Source: an uncultured Rhodobacter sp. (GTDB taxonomy: Bacteria > Pseudomonadota > Alphaproteobacteria > Rhodobacterales > Rhodobacteraceae). Taken from it: DNA of 14,302 nt. A program made the position numbers and the translations under genes. This document shows, piece after piece, positions 7,911 through 14,043 of this stretch (its first letter is position 1; each line of letters begins with the position of its first letter). Below the pieces are notes generated by a model. That model searched no databases, was not told the DNA's origin, and saw only the letters and a program-made list of their open reading frames with translations. The stretch covers positions 1 to 14,302 of the forward strand of contig CALGTJ010000796.1 of NCBI GenBank assembly GCA_937901435.1. The letters are read 5' to 3'.

Positions 7911-8642
7911 ATGACCGCCGAATTAGCCAGCACGCGATTGGGCATGCTGACGCCCTCCTCTAACACTGTCCTTGAACCGCTGACCGCCGCGATGCTGTCA
8001 GACCTGCCTGACGCAACAGCCCATTTTGCACGGTTTCAGGTGCTGAAGATCTCCATGGAAGATGACGCGCTTGGGCAATTCAAAAACGAGCCGATGCTAG
8101 CAGCCGCTGAACTTCTGGCGGATGCCAAGGTGCAATCGATCTGCTGGAACGGGACCTCTTCGGGCTGGCTGGGGTTTGACACCGACCGGAAACTGATCGC
8201 AGAGATCGAAACGCGCACCGGCGTCAAAGCCTGCTCATCAATTCTTGCGATGAACGACTTGCTCGCGAAATTAGCCGCAAAACGGATCGCTTTTGTTACG
8301 CCCTACCTGCCCGAAATTCAGGACCGCATTTTGGCCAATTACCGCGCTGCAGGGTTTGAAGTGGCCGCAGAACGACACCTTGGCGATCCGGGAAACTTCT
8401 CGTTCGCGACCTATTCGGAGGCCGAGATCCTTGATCTGTGCCGTGCTGTGGCCGCAGAAAAGCCCGATGCCATAACCATCTATTGTACGAATTTCCGAGG
8501 GGCGCGGCTTGCTCCCATCATCGAGGCAGAAACTGGCATTCCGGTGCTCGACAGCGTCTCGACCGCGCTTTGGAAGTCAATGCAAGTCGCAGGCGACGAC
8601 CCCAAGCGCATCCAAGGATGGGGGCGCTTGTTCGATGTCTGA
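7911..8642 (+). CDS. Arylmalonate decarboxylase / maleate isomerase-like protein (Asp/Glu racemase superfamily)
   Basis: The 243-residue protein has the two-lobed Asp/Glu racemase superfamily layout in its maleate isomerase/arylmalonate decarboxylase branch. It shows Gly-Met-Leu-Thr-Pro-Ser-Ser-Asn-Thr-Val at 11-20, Trp-Asn-Gly81-Thr82-Ser83-Ser at 79-84, Tyr-Cys192-Thr-Asn-Phe-Arg-Gly at 191-197 and Ile-Pro-Val-Leu-Asp-Ser-Val-Ser near 212-219. Maleate isomerases use two cysteines, one in each lobe. Here the first position is Gly81, as in arylmalonate decarboxylase, which has a Gly-Thr-Ser oxyanion loop and one catalytic cysteine in the second lobe. Cys192 fits that cysteine. The enzyme might decarboxylate or isomerise an acid made by the neighbouring hydrolases. 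The start has AGCAGAGG upstream. The stop overlaps the next gene by 8 bases. Confidence 0.83.
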   Translation: MTAELASTRLGMLTPSSNTVLEPLTAAMLSDLPDATAHFARFQVLKISMEDDALGQFKNEPMLAAAELLADAKVQSICWNGTSSGWLGFDTDRKLIAEIETRTGVKACSSILAMNDLLAKLAAKRIAFVTPYLPEIQDRILANYRAAGFEVAAERHLGDPGNFSFATYSEAEILDLCRAVAAEKPDAITIYCTNFRGARLAPIIEAETGIPVLDSVSTALWKSMQVAGDDPKRIQGWGRLFDV

Positions 8643-9558
8643 CCGCGATCTCATCGGCTATGGTGGTTCCCCGCCTCAGATCATCTGGCCCAACGGCGCG
8701 CGTGTCGCGGTGTCCGTCGTCGTGAACTTCGAAGAAGGTGCGGAACATCAGGTTGGAGATCGCGATGGCACCTCTGAACGTGTCGGCGAGGTTATCAGCG
8801 TCGTGCCTGACGGACGCCGTGATCAGGGTCAGGAACAAATCTTTGCCTATGGAAGCCGGGTCGGGCTTTGGCGATTTCTTGATGCGCTGGAGGCCACGCA
8901 AACACCAACCACGTTCTATATGTGCGGCCGCGCGGTGGTACGCAGCCCGCAGCTTGCACGCGCGATAGCAGACGCCGGGCACGAAGCCGCCTGCCATGGT
9001 TGGGTCTGGCGGCCACATGCCGACTACCCGGACATTGACGCCGAGCGCGCCGATCTCAGACGTGCAACCGACGCAATCAAAACAGCCACTGGACAACGCC
9101 CGACCGGCTTCTTCTGCCGCGGATCAGAAAGCGCATGGACGCGGAAACTTTTGATCGAACAAGGCTACACCTACACATCCAATGCCTTCGACGATGATCT
9201 TCCCTATCATGATGGGTCGGGCCTCATCGTCCTGCCCTACAACCTCGACACCAATGACATGAAATTTTTTCATCCCAATGGCTTCACGCGCGCTGTTGAG
9301 ATGGTTGAGTACGTCCAAGACGCGGTCGAGCAATTGCTGCAAGAGGCGCAGCACGGCAAATCCTCGACCCTATCCATCGGCTTTCACCTGCGCATCAGCG
9401 GACGGCCGGCGCGGTTCCGTGCGGTCACCGAAATCCTCGAATATCTGGCCTCGCTTGAAGGGCAGATTTGGCGGGCGCGACGCATTGATATCGCCCGCCA
9501 CTTTGCTGCGGTTCATCCCCGCGGCCAACACGCAACACAACATGGAGAAGAGATATGA
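8635..9558 (+). CDS. Second PuuE-like cyclic amidase/deacetylase-fold protein
   Basis: The 307-residue protein is a paralogue of the product at 2905-3786 and closer to typical PuuE-type sequences. It has Val-Asn-Phe-Glu-Glu-Gly-Ala-Glu at 30-37, Tyr-Gly-Ser-Arg-Val-Gly-Leu-Trp-Arg at 72-80, Ala-Cys-His121-Gly-Trp-Val-Trp, Cys-Arg-Gly-Ser near 161-164, Asn-Ala-Phe-Asp-Asp-Asp-Leu-Pro-Tyr at 183-191, Gly-Phe-His251-Leu-Arg with Gly-Arg-Pro-Ala-Arg, and Trp-Arg-Ala-Arg-Arg-Ile-Asp-Ile-Ala near the end. The Glu-Glu-Gly motif again replaces the metal-binding Asp motif of sugar deacetylases. I chose the ATG at 8635, an 8-base overlap with the preceding stop; the frame is open back to 8509 but only inside that gene. 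Likely reactions are ring opening of allantoin-like or imide-like compounds. Why the cluster keeps two such enzymes is unknown. Confidence 0.87.
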   Translation: MSDRDLIGYGGSPPQIIWPNGARVAVSVVVNFEEGAEHQVGDRDGTSERVGEVISVVPDGRRDQGQEQIFAYGSRVGLWRFLDALEATQTPTTFYMCGRAVVRSPQLARAIADAGHEAACHGWVWRPHADYPDIDAERADLRRATDAIKTATGQRPTGFFCRGSESAWTRKLLIEQGYTYTSNAFDDDLPYHDGSGLIVLPYNLDTNDMKFFHPNGFTRAVEMVEYVQDAVEQLLQEAQHGKSSTLSIGFHLRISGRPARFRAVTEILEYLASLEGQIWRARRIDIARHFAAVHPRGQHATQHGEEI

Positions 9559-10592
9559 ATTTGAAGACCACACTGATGGCCGCCGCACTCACGTTGGCGG
9601 CAGCCCCAACGTTTGCCGAAACCTCGATCCGGGCGACCGGACTGGTCTCAACCCACAAGTTCCACACGGCGCTGGAACAGGAATTCTATGCAGGCCTCGC
9701 AGAGAAGACAGGCATTGACCTTGCCATTAACTTCAACCCACTCGACGTCGTGGGCGTGGATATGCAGGATACGTTGCGCATGGTGCGTACAGGTGCCTTT
9801 GACATCGTGCAAAGCACCGTGGGTGCCGCTGCGCGCGATGACGCGTTTCTGGAGGGCATTGACCTGATTGGCGTCTCTACTTCGATGGAACAACTTGAAG
9901 ACGCCATCGAGGCCTTCATGCCCGAACTTGAAAAGCGTGTGGCCGAGAAGTTCAATGCCAAGCCGCTGGCCGTCTGGCCCTATGGGCCGCAGGTGTTCTA
10001 TTGCAACGCCGAAATCGCCAGCCTTGACGACTTCGAAGGGCTCAAGGTGCGATCTTACACCTCGTCCATGTCTACATTGATTGAGGCCTTGGGCGCGACA
10101 CCCGTGACCATGAGTTTCAAAGAGGTCTATCCGGCCCTGCAACGCGGCGTTGTCGATTGCGCAATCACGTCACCGACGTCCGGCAACACCGGAAACTGGC
10201 CCGAGGTCACGACCCACTTCCTGCCCTTGGGCATATCGTGGTCGGTAAACGCGCATTTCATCAATCTGGACAAGTGGAACAGCTTTTCGGACGAGGAAAA
10301 AGCCAACCTGGAAGCCGAGTTTGCTGGATTTCAAGACGCATTCTGGGCGCTGGCCAAGGAAAACAACGGCTGGGCCATCGCCTGCAACACAGGCGGAGAG
10401 GGCTGTGAGAACTATACCGCCTTCGACATGAAACTGGTCACACCCTCGCCCGAGGATCAGGCCAAGGTGACAGCTGCCACGATGGAAAAGGTCCTGCCGG
10501 GCTGGGCCGAGAGCTGCAATTCGGGCTTTGAGGATTGCTCGAAAATCTGGAACGCGACCGTGGGTGCCGCACGCGGTATTGAACTGGAATAA
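9555..10592 (+). CDS. TRAP transporter substrate-binding protein (DctP family)
   Basis: This periplasmic protein captures an organic acid for the TRAP carrier encoded by the next two genes. The 345-residue precursor has a clear Sec signal peptide (Lys4, a hydrophobic core at 6-17, Ala-x-Ala-type cleavage after about residue 21). The mature part shows DctP features: Gly-Leu-Lys-Val-Arg166-Ser, where this Arg normally pairs with the ligand carboxylate, then Ser-Phe-Lys-Glu-Val-Tyr-Pro-Ala-Leu-Gln-Arg-Gly-Val-Val-Asp at 187-201. It has six cysteines (150, 202, 277, 284, 321, 328), the last four forming two Cys-x6-Cys pairs. The ATG overlaps the previous stop (ATGA) and follows GGAG at 9544-9547. 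Given the upstream enzymes, the ligand may be an N-carbamoyl or half-amide acid, but this is inference. Confidence 0.93.
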   Translation: MNLKTTLMAAALTLAAAPTFAETSIRATGLVSTHKFHTALEQEFYAGLAEKTGIDLAINFNPLDVVGVDMQDTLRMVRTGAFDIVQSTVGAAARDDAFLEGIDLIGVSTSMEQLEDAIEAFMPELEKRVAEKFNAKPLAVWPYGPQVFYCNAEIASLDDFEGLKVRSYTSSMSTLIEALGATPVTMSFKEVYPALQRGVVDCAITSPTSGNTGNWPEVTTHFLPLGISWSVNAHFINLDKWNSFSDEEKANLEAEFAGFQDAFWALAKENNGWAIACNTGGEGCENYTAFDMKLVTPSPEDQAKVTAATMEKVLPGWAESCNSGFEDCSKIWNATVGAARGIELE

Positions 10593-10599
10593 TGAAACA

Positions 10600-10623
10600 G
10601 GGTGCGCCTTCCCGGGCGCACCC
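10600..10623 (+). promoter_or_regulatory. Intercistronic RNA hairpin after the TRAP binding-protein gene
   Basis: GGGTGCGCC at 10600-10608 pairs perfectly with GGCGCACCC at 10615-10623 around a 6-base loop: nine base pairs, eight of them G-C except one A-T. It begins 7 bases after the binding-protein stop and ends 16 bases before the small-permease start. No T-run follows, so it is less likely to be a full terminator than an RNA stabiliser or partial attenuator that lets the binding protein be made in excess over the membrane subunits, as is known for other binding-protein operons. Confidence 0.8.
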
Positions 10624-10626
10624 ACA

Positions 10627-10633
10627 TAAAGGA
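10627..10633 (+). promoter_or_regulatory. Ribosome binding site setting the start of the TRAP small permease
   Basis: TAAAGGA lies 6 bases before the ATG at 10640. The frame is open back to an ATG at 10592, but that start would run through the hairpin and give a polar N-terminus, so 10640 is preferred. Confidence 0.6.
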
Positions 10634-10639
10634 CCTGAC

Positions 10640-11164
10640 ATGCGGCTCATTGGAATATTGGGGGGATATGCCTGTCTTGGGTTGTCCTTTCTCATCGTGT
10701 TCGAGATTTTTGCGCGCAAGCTGTTCAATCACTCGCTACAGGGCGTGGATGAAATAGGCGGCTATGTCGTTGCGATCACGGGGACCTTCGGCATGGCCCT
10801 CGCTGCGGTCGAGCGCGCGCATACACGGATCGATGTGCTTTTGTTGCGCTTGCCCCGGCGTGTCCAGGCAGGGCTCAACCTGCTGTCTTATGTGGCTTTG
10901 GGGCTGGGGGCGGCCTTTATGGGGTACATGGGGTGGCGCACGCTGAGTGACAGCCTGACCTTCGGGTCGGTCTCGTCCAGCCCACTGCAGGTTCCGTTGT
11001 GGATACCCCAGTCTCTTTGGATGGCTGGCCTGTGTGTCTTTGGTCTTTCAGCGCTCTGGACTGCCATGCGCGGCATCTTGGCCCTGCGCCATGGGCTTGA
11101 GGCAGCTGACCGGCTTCTGGCGCCACCTACCGTCGCAGAAGAAATCGAAGAGGCAAGACGTTGA
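10640..11164 (+). CDS. TRAP transporter small permease (DctQ family)
   Basis: This is the small inner-membrane subunit of the TRAP carrier, 174 residues with four hydrophobic segments (about 3-25, 40-57, 78-98 and 122-148). Conserved family features are Glu-Ile-Phe-Ala-Arg-Lys after the first segment, Gly-Val-Asp-Glu-Ile-Gly-Gly-Tyr near the second, His-Thr-Arg-Ile-Asp-Val after it, and Pro-Leu-Trp-Ile-Pro-Gln before the last. The start at 10640 has TAAAGGA upstream and gives a membrane-type N-terminus. The gene ends by overlapping the TTG start of the large permease. The C-terminal 25 residues are charged and cytoplasmic. Function requires the binding protein before it and the large permease after it. 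Confidence 0.92.
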   Translation: MRLIGILGGYACLGLSFLIVFEIFARKLFNHSLQGVDEIGGYVVAITGTFGMALAAVERAHTRIDVLLLRLPRRVQAGLNLLSYVALGLGAAFMGYMGWRTLSDSLTFGSVSSSPLQVPLWIPQSLWMAGLCVFGLSALWTAMRGILALRHGLEAADRLLAPPTVAEEIEEARR

Positions 11165-12462
11165 TTGACCTGACAGGAGCCGCCATCGGATTTGTAATCA
11201 TGTTAGGTCTGATGTTCATCGGCCTGCATGTGGGGATCGCCATGTTGGCCACCGGCGTCTTGGGCGCATTGGTCTATTTCGGCCCACCCGTCTTGCTATC
11301 CTTCGGCACCAACCTGTGGGCGGTCATGAATGATTTCCTGCTGACCACCATTCCACTTTTTATCCTGCTTGGAGAATTATTGCTGCGCGCCGGTATCACG
11401 CGAAACATGTATGCCAGCCTCAACGATTGGTTGAGCCGCCTGCCTGGCGGATTGCTGCACACAAATATCGGTGCATGCGCAATGTTTTCTGCTGTTTCAG
11501 GGTCTTCGGTCGCGACAGCCGCCACCATCGGCACCGTCGCACTGGATGAGTTCAAACGCCGCAACTACCATGAACCGCTGGTGCTGGGAACCATCGCAGC
11601 CGGGGCAACACTTGGAATTCTAATACCGCCCTCGGTGAACCTGATCATCTATGGCGCGCTGACCAATACGTCCATCGGGCAATTGTTTGCCGCCGGTATC
11701 TTGCCCGGCATTCTGCTGACGTTGCTGTTCATGGTTATTATTGCCGCCGCTGTCCTGTGGAACCCGTCGCTTGCGGAAAGGGTGAGCGAAACCCCGCCTC
11801 TTGGCGAACGCCTCAGCCGCTTGCGTTTTCTGCTGCCACCCCTTGGCATCTTCGTCGTCGTTATGGGAGCAATCTATGGGGGCTGGGCGACACCCACCGA
11901 GGCTGCAGCACTCGGGGTGGTGCTGGCGTTCTTCCTCGCCGCGGCCAATCGCGCGCTTAGCTTTTCCATGCTGCACGCAGCCTTTATTGCCACGATCAAA
12001 ACCTCGGCCATGCTGCTCTTCATCATCACAGCCGCCTTTTTCCTGAACTTCATCGTGGGTCTTTTGGGCGTCCCCCAAGCGATGAGCCGCGCGGTCACGG
12101 CCCTTGGTCTGAATGCAACCGAAATGATCCTAATCCTCGTTCTGTTCTATCTGGTCATGGGGTGCTTTCTGGAAACCCTGTCGATGATGGTGGGGACCAT
12201 CCCAATCGTCATGCCTGTAATCTTGCATCTGGGCATCGATCCGGTCTGGTTCGGCATTTTTCTGGTCATCATGATGGAACTGGCCCTGATCACACCGCCC
12301 GTGGGTATGAACCTTTATGTGGTTCAGGGGGTTCGGGGACGAGGAGAACTCGCCGATGTCTATCGCGGCATCCTGCCTTTCGTCGCGGCCATGCTTATCA
12401 TGGTCGGATTGATCATCCTCTGGCCACAGATCGTCCTGGTGATCCCGGAGGCGCTGTTTTGA
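11161..12462 (+). CDS. TRAP transporter large permease (DctM family)
   Basis: This is the main transport subunit, an ion-coupled secondary carrier in the inner membrane. The 433-residue protein is hydrophobic throughout (about 11-13 membrane segments). Family blocks include Thr-Thr-Ile-Pro-Leu-Phe-Ile-Leu-Leu-Gly-Glu-Leu-Leu near 62-74, Ala-Val-Ser-Gly-Ser-Ser-Val-Ala-Thr-Ala at 111-120, Gly-Ala-Thr-Leu-Gly-Ile-Leu-Ile-Pro-Pro-Ser at 148-158, and Ile-Thr-Pro-Pro-Val-Gly-Met-Asn-Leu-Tyr-Val near 380-390. The start is TTG at 11161, overlapping the previous stop as TTGA with GAAGAGG at 11147-11153 upstream. The next in-frame Met falls inside the first membrane segment, so TTG is well supported. 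The stop overlaps the next gene the same way. Confidence 0.93.
   Translation: MIDLTGAAIGFVIMLGLMFIGLHVGIAMLATGVLGALVYFGPPVLLSFGTNLWAVMNDFLLTTIPLFILLGELLLRAGITRNMYASLNDWLSRLPGGLLHTNIGACAMFSAVSGSSVATAATIGTVALDEFKRRNYHEPLVLGTIAAGATLGILIPPSVNLIIYGALTNTSIGQLFAAGILPGILLTLLFMVIIAAAVLWNPSLAERVSETPPLGERLSRLRFLLPPLGIFVVVMGAIYGGWATPTEAAALGVVLAFFLAAANRALSFSMLHAAFIATIKTSAMLLFIITAAFFLNFIVGLLGVPQAMSRAVTALGLNATEMILILVLFYLVMGCFLETLSMMVGTIPIVMPVILHLGIDPVWFGIFLVIMMELALITPPVGMNLYVVQGVRGRGELADVYRGILPFVAAMLIMVGLIILWPQIVLVIPEALF
12447..12451 (+). promoter_or_regulatory. Ribosome binding site supporting the TTG start at 12459
   Basis: GGAGG lies inside the end of the large-permease gene, 7 bases before a TTG that overlaps its stop codon. 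The next in-frame ATG comes 39 codons later, past conserved sequence, so this site decides the start. Confidence 0.65.
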
Positions 12463-13709
12463 ACGCCTTGGCCCGCGCCGAACGCCTGTTCGCAGAACTG
12501 GCCGAAATCAGCGCGGATCCGCCCGGCGTCACCCGCGCAAGCTTTGGCCCTATCGAGACCGCAGCACACACAATGATCCGTCGCGAGGCCGAGGTAATCG
12601 GCCTGCCCCATCACACCGATGCGGTCGGCAATCTCTATGTCACGCTGCCAGGCAAAGACCGCGCAGCGCCGGCTGTGATGACCGGCTCGCATCTCGATAG
12701 TGTGCCGCATGGGGGCAATTTTGACGGCGCAGCAGGCGTGTTGGCAGGGCTAGTCATGCTGGAACTGCTTGCCGAGGGCCCGCAGTTGCGCTGCGATGTA
12801 ACCCTCATGGTGATCCGTGCAGAGGAGATGATCTGGTTCCCCACCCACTATCTGGGCAGCCGTGCGGCCTTTGGCCTGCTGCCACCACAGACGCCTGATC
12901 AAGTGCGCCGATCGGATACGGGGCGCACCCTTGCAGATCATATGCTGGAGGCGGGATTTGAGCCTCAGGTCATCCGAGACGGGAAGGCGCAACTCGACCT
13001 GACCAAAATCAAAGCTTTTGTCGAAGTTCATATTGAACAAGGACCGGTCTTGATTGAAGCAAATCTACCGGTCGGTATCGTTACGGGTATTCGTGGCAAC
13101 ATCCGCCATCGCTTTGCCCGGATCACCGGCGAAACCACCCATGCAGGCGGCGTGCCTCGTCGCAGTCGCCGCGATGCCGTGCTTGCCGGTGTTGAACTGC
13201 TTGCGTCACTTGAAGATTGGTGGCAGGCGGCAGAAGTGGACGGAGAGGACATGGTACTTACCATCGGCGAGTTCTCAACTGACCCCCTCCAGCACGGCAT
13301 CACAAAGGTTCCCGGCCTTGTGGCCTTCACACTTGATGTGCGAAGCCAAGATGAGGCCCTCCTTAGCCATTTTGCAGAGTTCTTGCACAGCCAAGCCTCG
13401 GATATTGCAGCGCGGCGCCTGGTCGACATCGATCTGGGCACCAGCACGCAAGCTGCGGCATCTCCGATGTCACCCGACATACAACACGGACTGATCGCCG
13501 CTGCCCATGCGTGTGGGGTTGCGCATATAGAAATACCCTCAGGCGGAGGCCACGACTGCGCAACCTTCGCAAGTCTGGGGGTCCCGTCCGGAATGATTTT
13601 CATCCGTAACAGTCATGGTAGCCACAATCCCGAAGAGGCCATGGATTTTGATGACTTTGCGCGCGCCACAGATGTGCTGACGCAATGGGTATTAATGGTC
13701 AGCAATTGA
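12459..13709 (+). CDS. N-carbamoyl-L-amino-acid hydrolase / allantoate amidohydrolase-like M20 enzyme
   Basis: This cytoplasmic M20-family enzyme should hydrolyse a carbamoyl or ureido group from an open-chain acid, the step after ring opening. From TTG at 12459 it has 416 residues, the normal length. Metal ligands by family comparison are His78 (Gly-Ser-His-Leu-Asp-Ser), Asp89 (Gly-Gly-Asn-Phe-Asp-Gly), Glu123 (Arg-Ala-Glu-Glu), His191 (Val-Glu-Val-His-Ile-Glu-Gln-Gly) and His389 (Ser-His-Asn-Pro-Glu-Glu). His365 lies in Gly-Gly-Gly-His-Asp. After the Glu pair it reads Met-Ile-Trp-Phe rather than the common Gly-Ser-Arg-Phe. The start overlaps the permease stop (TTGA) with GGAGG upstream. The open frame extends to 12162 only inside the permease gene. 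N-carbamoyl-amino-acid, beta-ureidopropionate and allantoate roles remain possible. It is the last gene of the cluster, and no obvious terminator follows. Confidence 0.92.
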   Translation: MNALARAERLFAELAEISADPPGVTRASFGPIETAAHTMIRREAEVIGLPHHTDAVGNLYVTLPGKDRAAPAVMTGSHLDSVPHGGNFDGAAGVLAGLVMLELLAEGPQLRCDVTLMVIRAEEMIWFPTHYLGSRAAFGLLPPQTPDQVRRSDTGRTLADHMLEAGFEPQVIRDGKAQLDLTKIKAFVEVHIEQGPVLIEANLPVGIVTGIRGNIRHRFARITGETTHAGGVPRRSRRDAVLAGVELLASLEDWWQAAEVDGEDMVLTIGEFSTDPLQHGITKVPGLVAFTLDVRSQDEALLSHFAEFLHSQASDIAARRLVDIDLGTSTQAAASPMSPDIQHGLIAAAHACGVAHIEIPSGGGHDCATFASLGVPSGMIFIRNSHGSHNPEEAMDFDDFARATDVLTQWVLMVSN

Positions 13710-14043
13710 TATATCGCGGAATGCTCGAAGTGCAGCAGGTCCGCCGTCACTCTCCCGATGGCTATAAATCACGTCGCAAGATGGGTGATCATCTCGTATC
13801 TCGAAGCCCTTAAATTTCTCAGAACGTTTTAGGCCACCCTAAGCTTGATATGAACAAAGTCACTTTACCGACAAACGTCCAACAGAACGCGCCAGAAGGC
13901 GATTTCACGCTGTACATACAGTGCACACGGCGCTCATCAAATCATTGAACTAAATAGAAAAACCGTCCAGTCCATCACCAGACCGATGCTCAGGCTGTCC
14001 AGATGCGCTATCGTATTGTTCCTATGGGAACCGGAGCCGTGGA
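13710..14043. other. Intergenic tract with no convincing gene, likely a cluster/plasmid boundary
   Basis: These 334 bases look more AT-rich than the operon and hold no protein I recognise. Two short open frames exist on the plus strand (13721-13813, 30 residues; 13850-13948, 32 residues), but neither has a clear ribosome site or recognisable sequence. A short inverted repeat is GTTCC (14018-14022) with GGAAC (14027-14031), just past the stop of the leftward gene; it is too weak and lacks a T-run for a confident terminator. No strong terminator hairpin follows the 13709 stop either. Confidence 0.6.
13910..13921. repeat. Short dyad CTGTA-CA-TACAG
   Basis: CTGTA and TACAG flank a 2-base spacer in the gene-free tract, followed at once by GTGCAC. 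The shape fits a small dimeric operator, but the spacing is not that of the CTG-N10-CAG LexA box, and there is no gene start close by. It may be chance. Confidence 0.3.

Noticed and set aside
7246..7914. A 222-codon open frame on the plus strand covering the inverted gene and ending in an ATGA overlap with the gene at 7911
   Set aside because: Its translation is rich in Arg, Gln, Ser and Cys with no recognisable fold. The minus-strand frame has clear racemase motifs, so the plus frame is its antisense shadow. The overlap with 7911 is probably chance.
12162..12458. N-terminal extension of about 99 codons on the carbamoyl hydrolase frame
   Set aside because: It lies entirely within the large-permease gene, reads as low-complexity His/Arg/Gly-rich sequence, and a good ribosome site supports the TTG at 12459.
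13716..13744. Possible terminator after the operon (GCGGA at 13716-13720 with TCCGC at 13740-13744)
   Set aside because: Only 5 base pairs with a 19-base loop and no T-run.
13721..13948. Two small plus-strand frames (13721-13813 and 13850-13948)
   Set aside because: They have no recognisable sequence, weak or absent ribosome sites, and lengths expected by chance.
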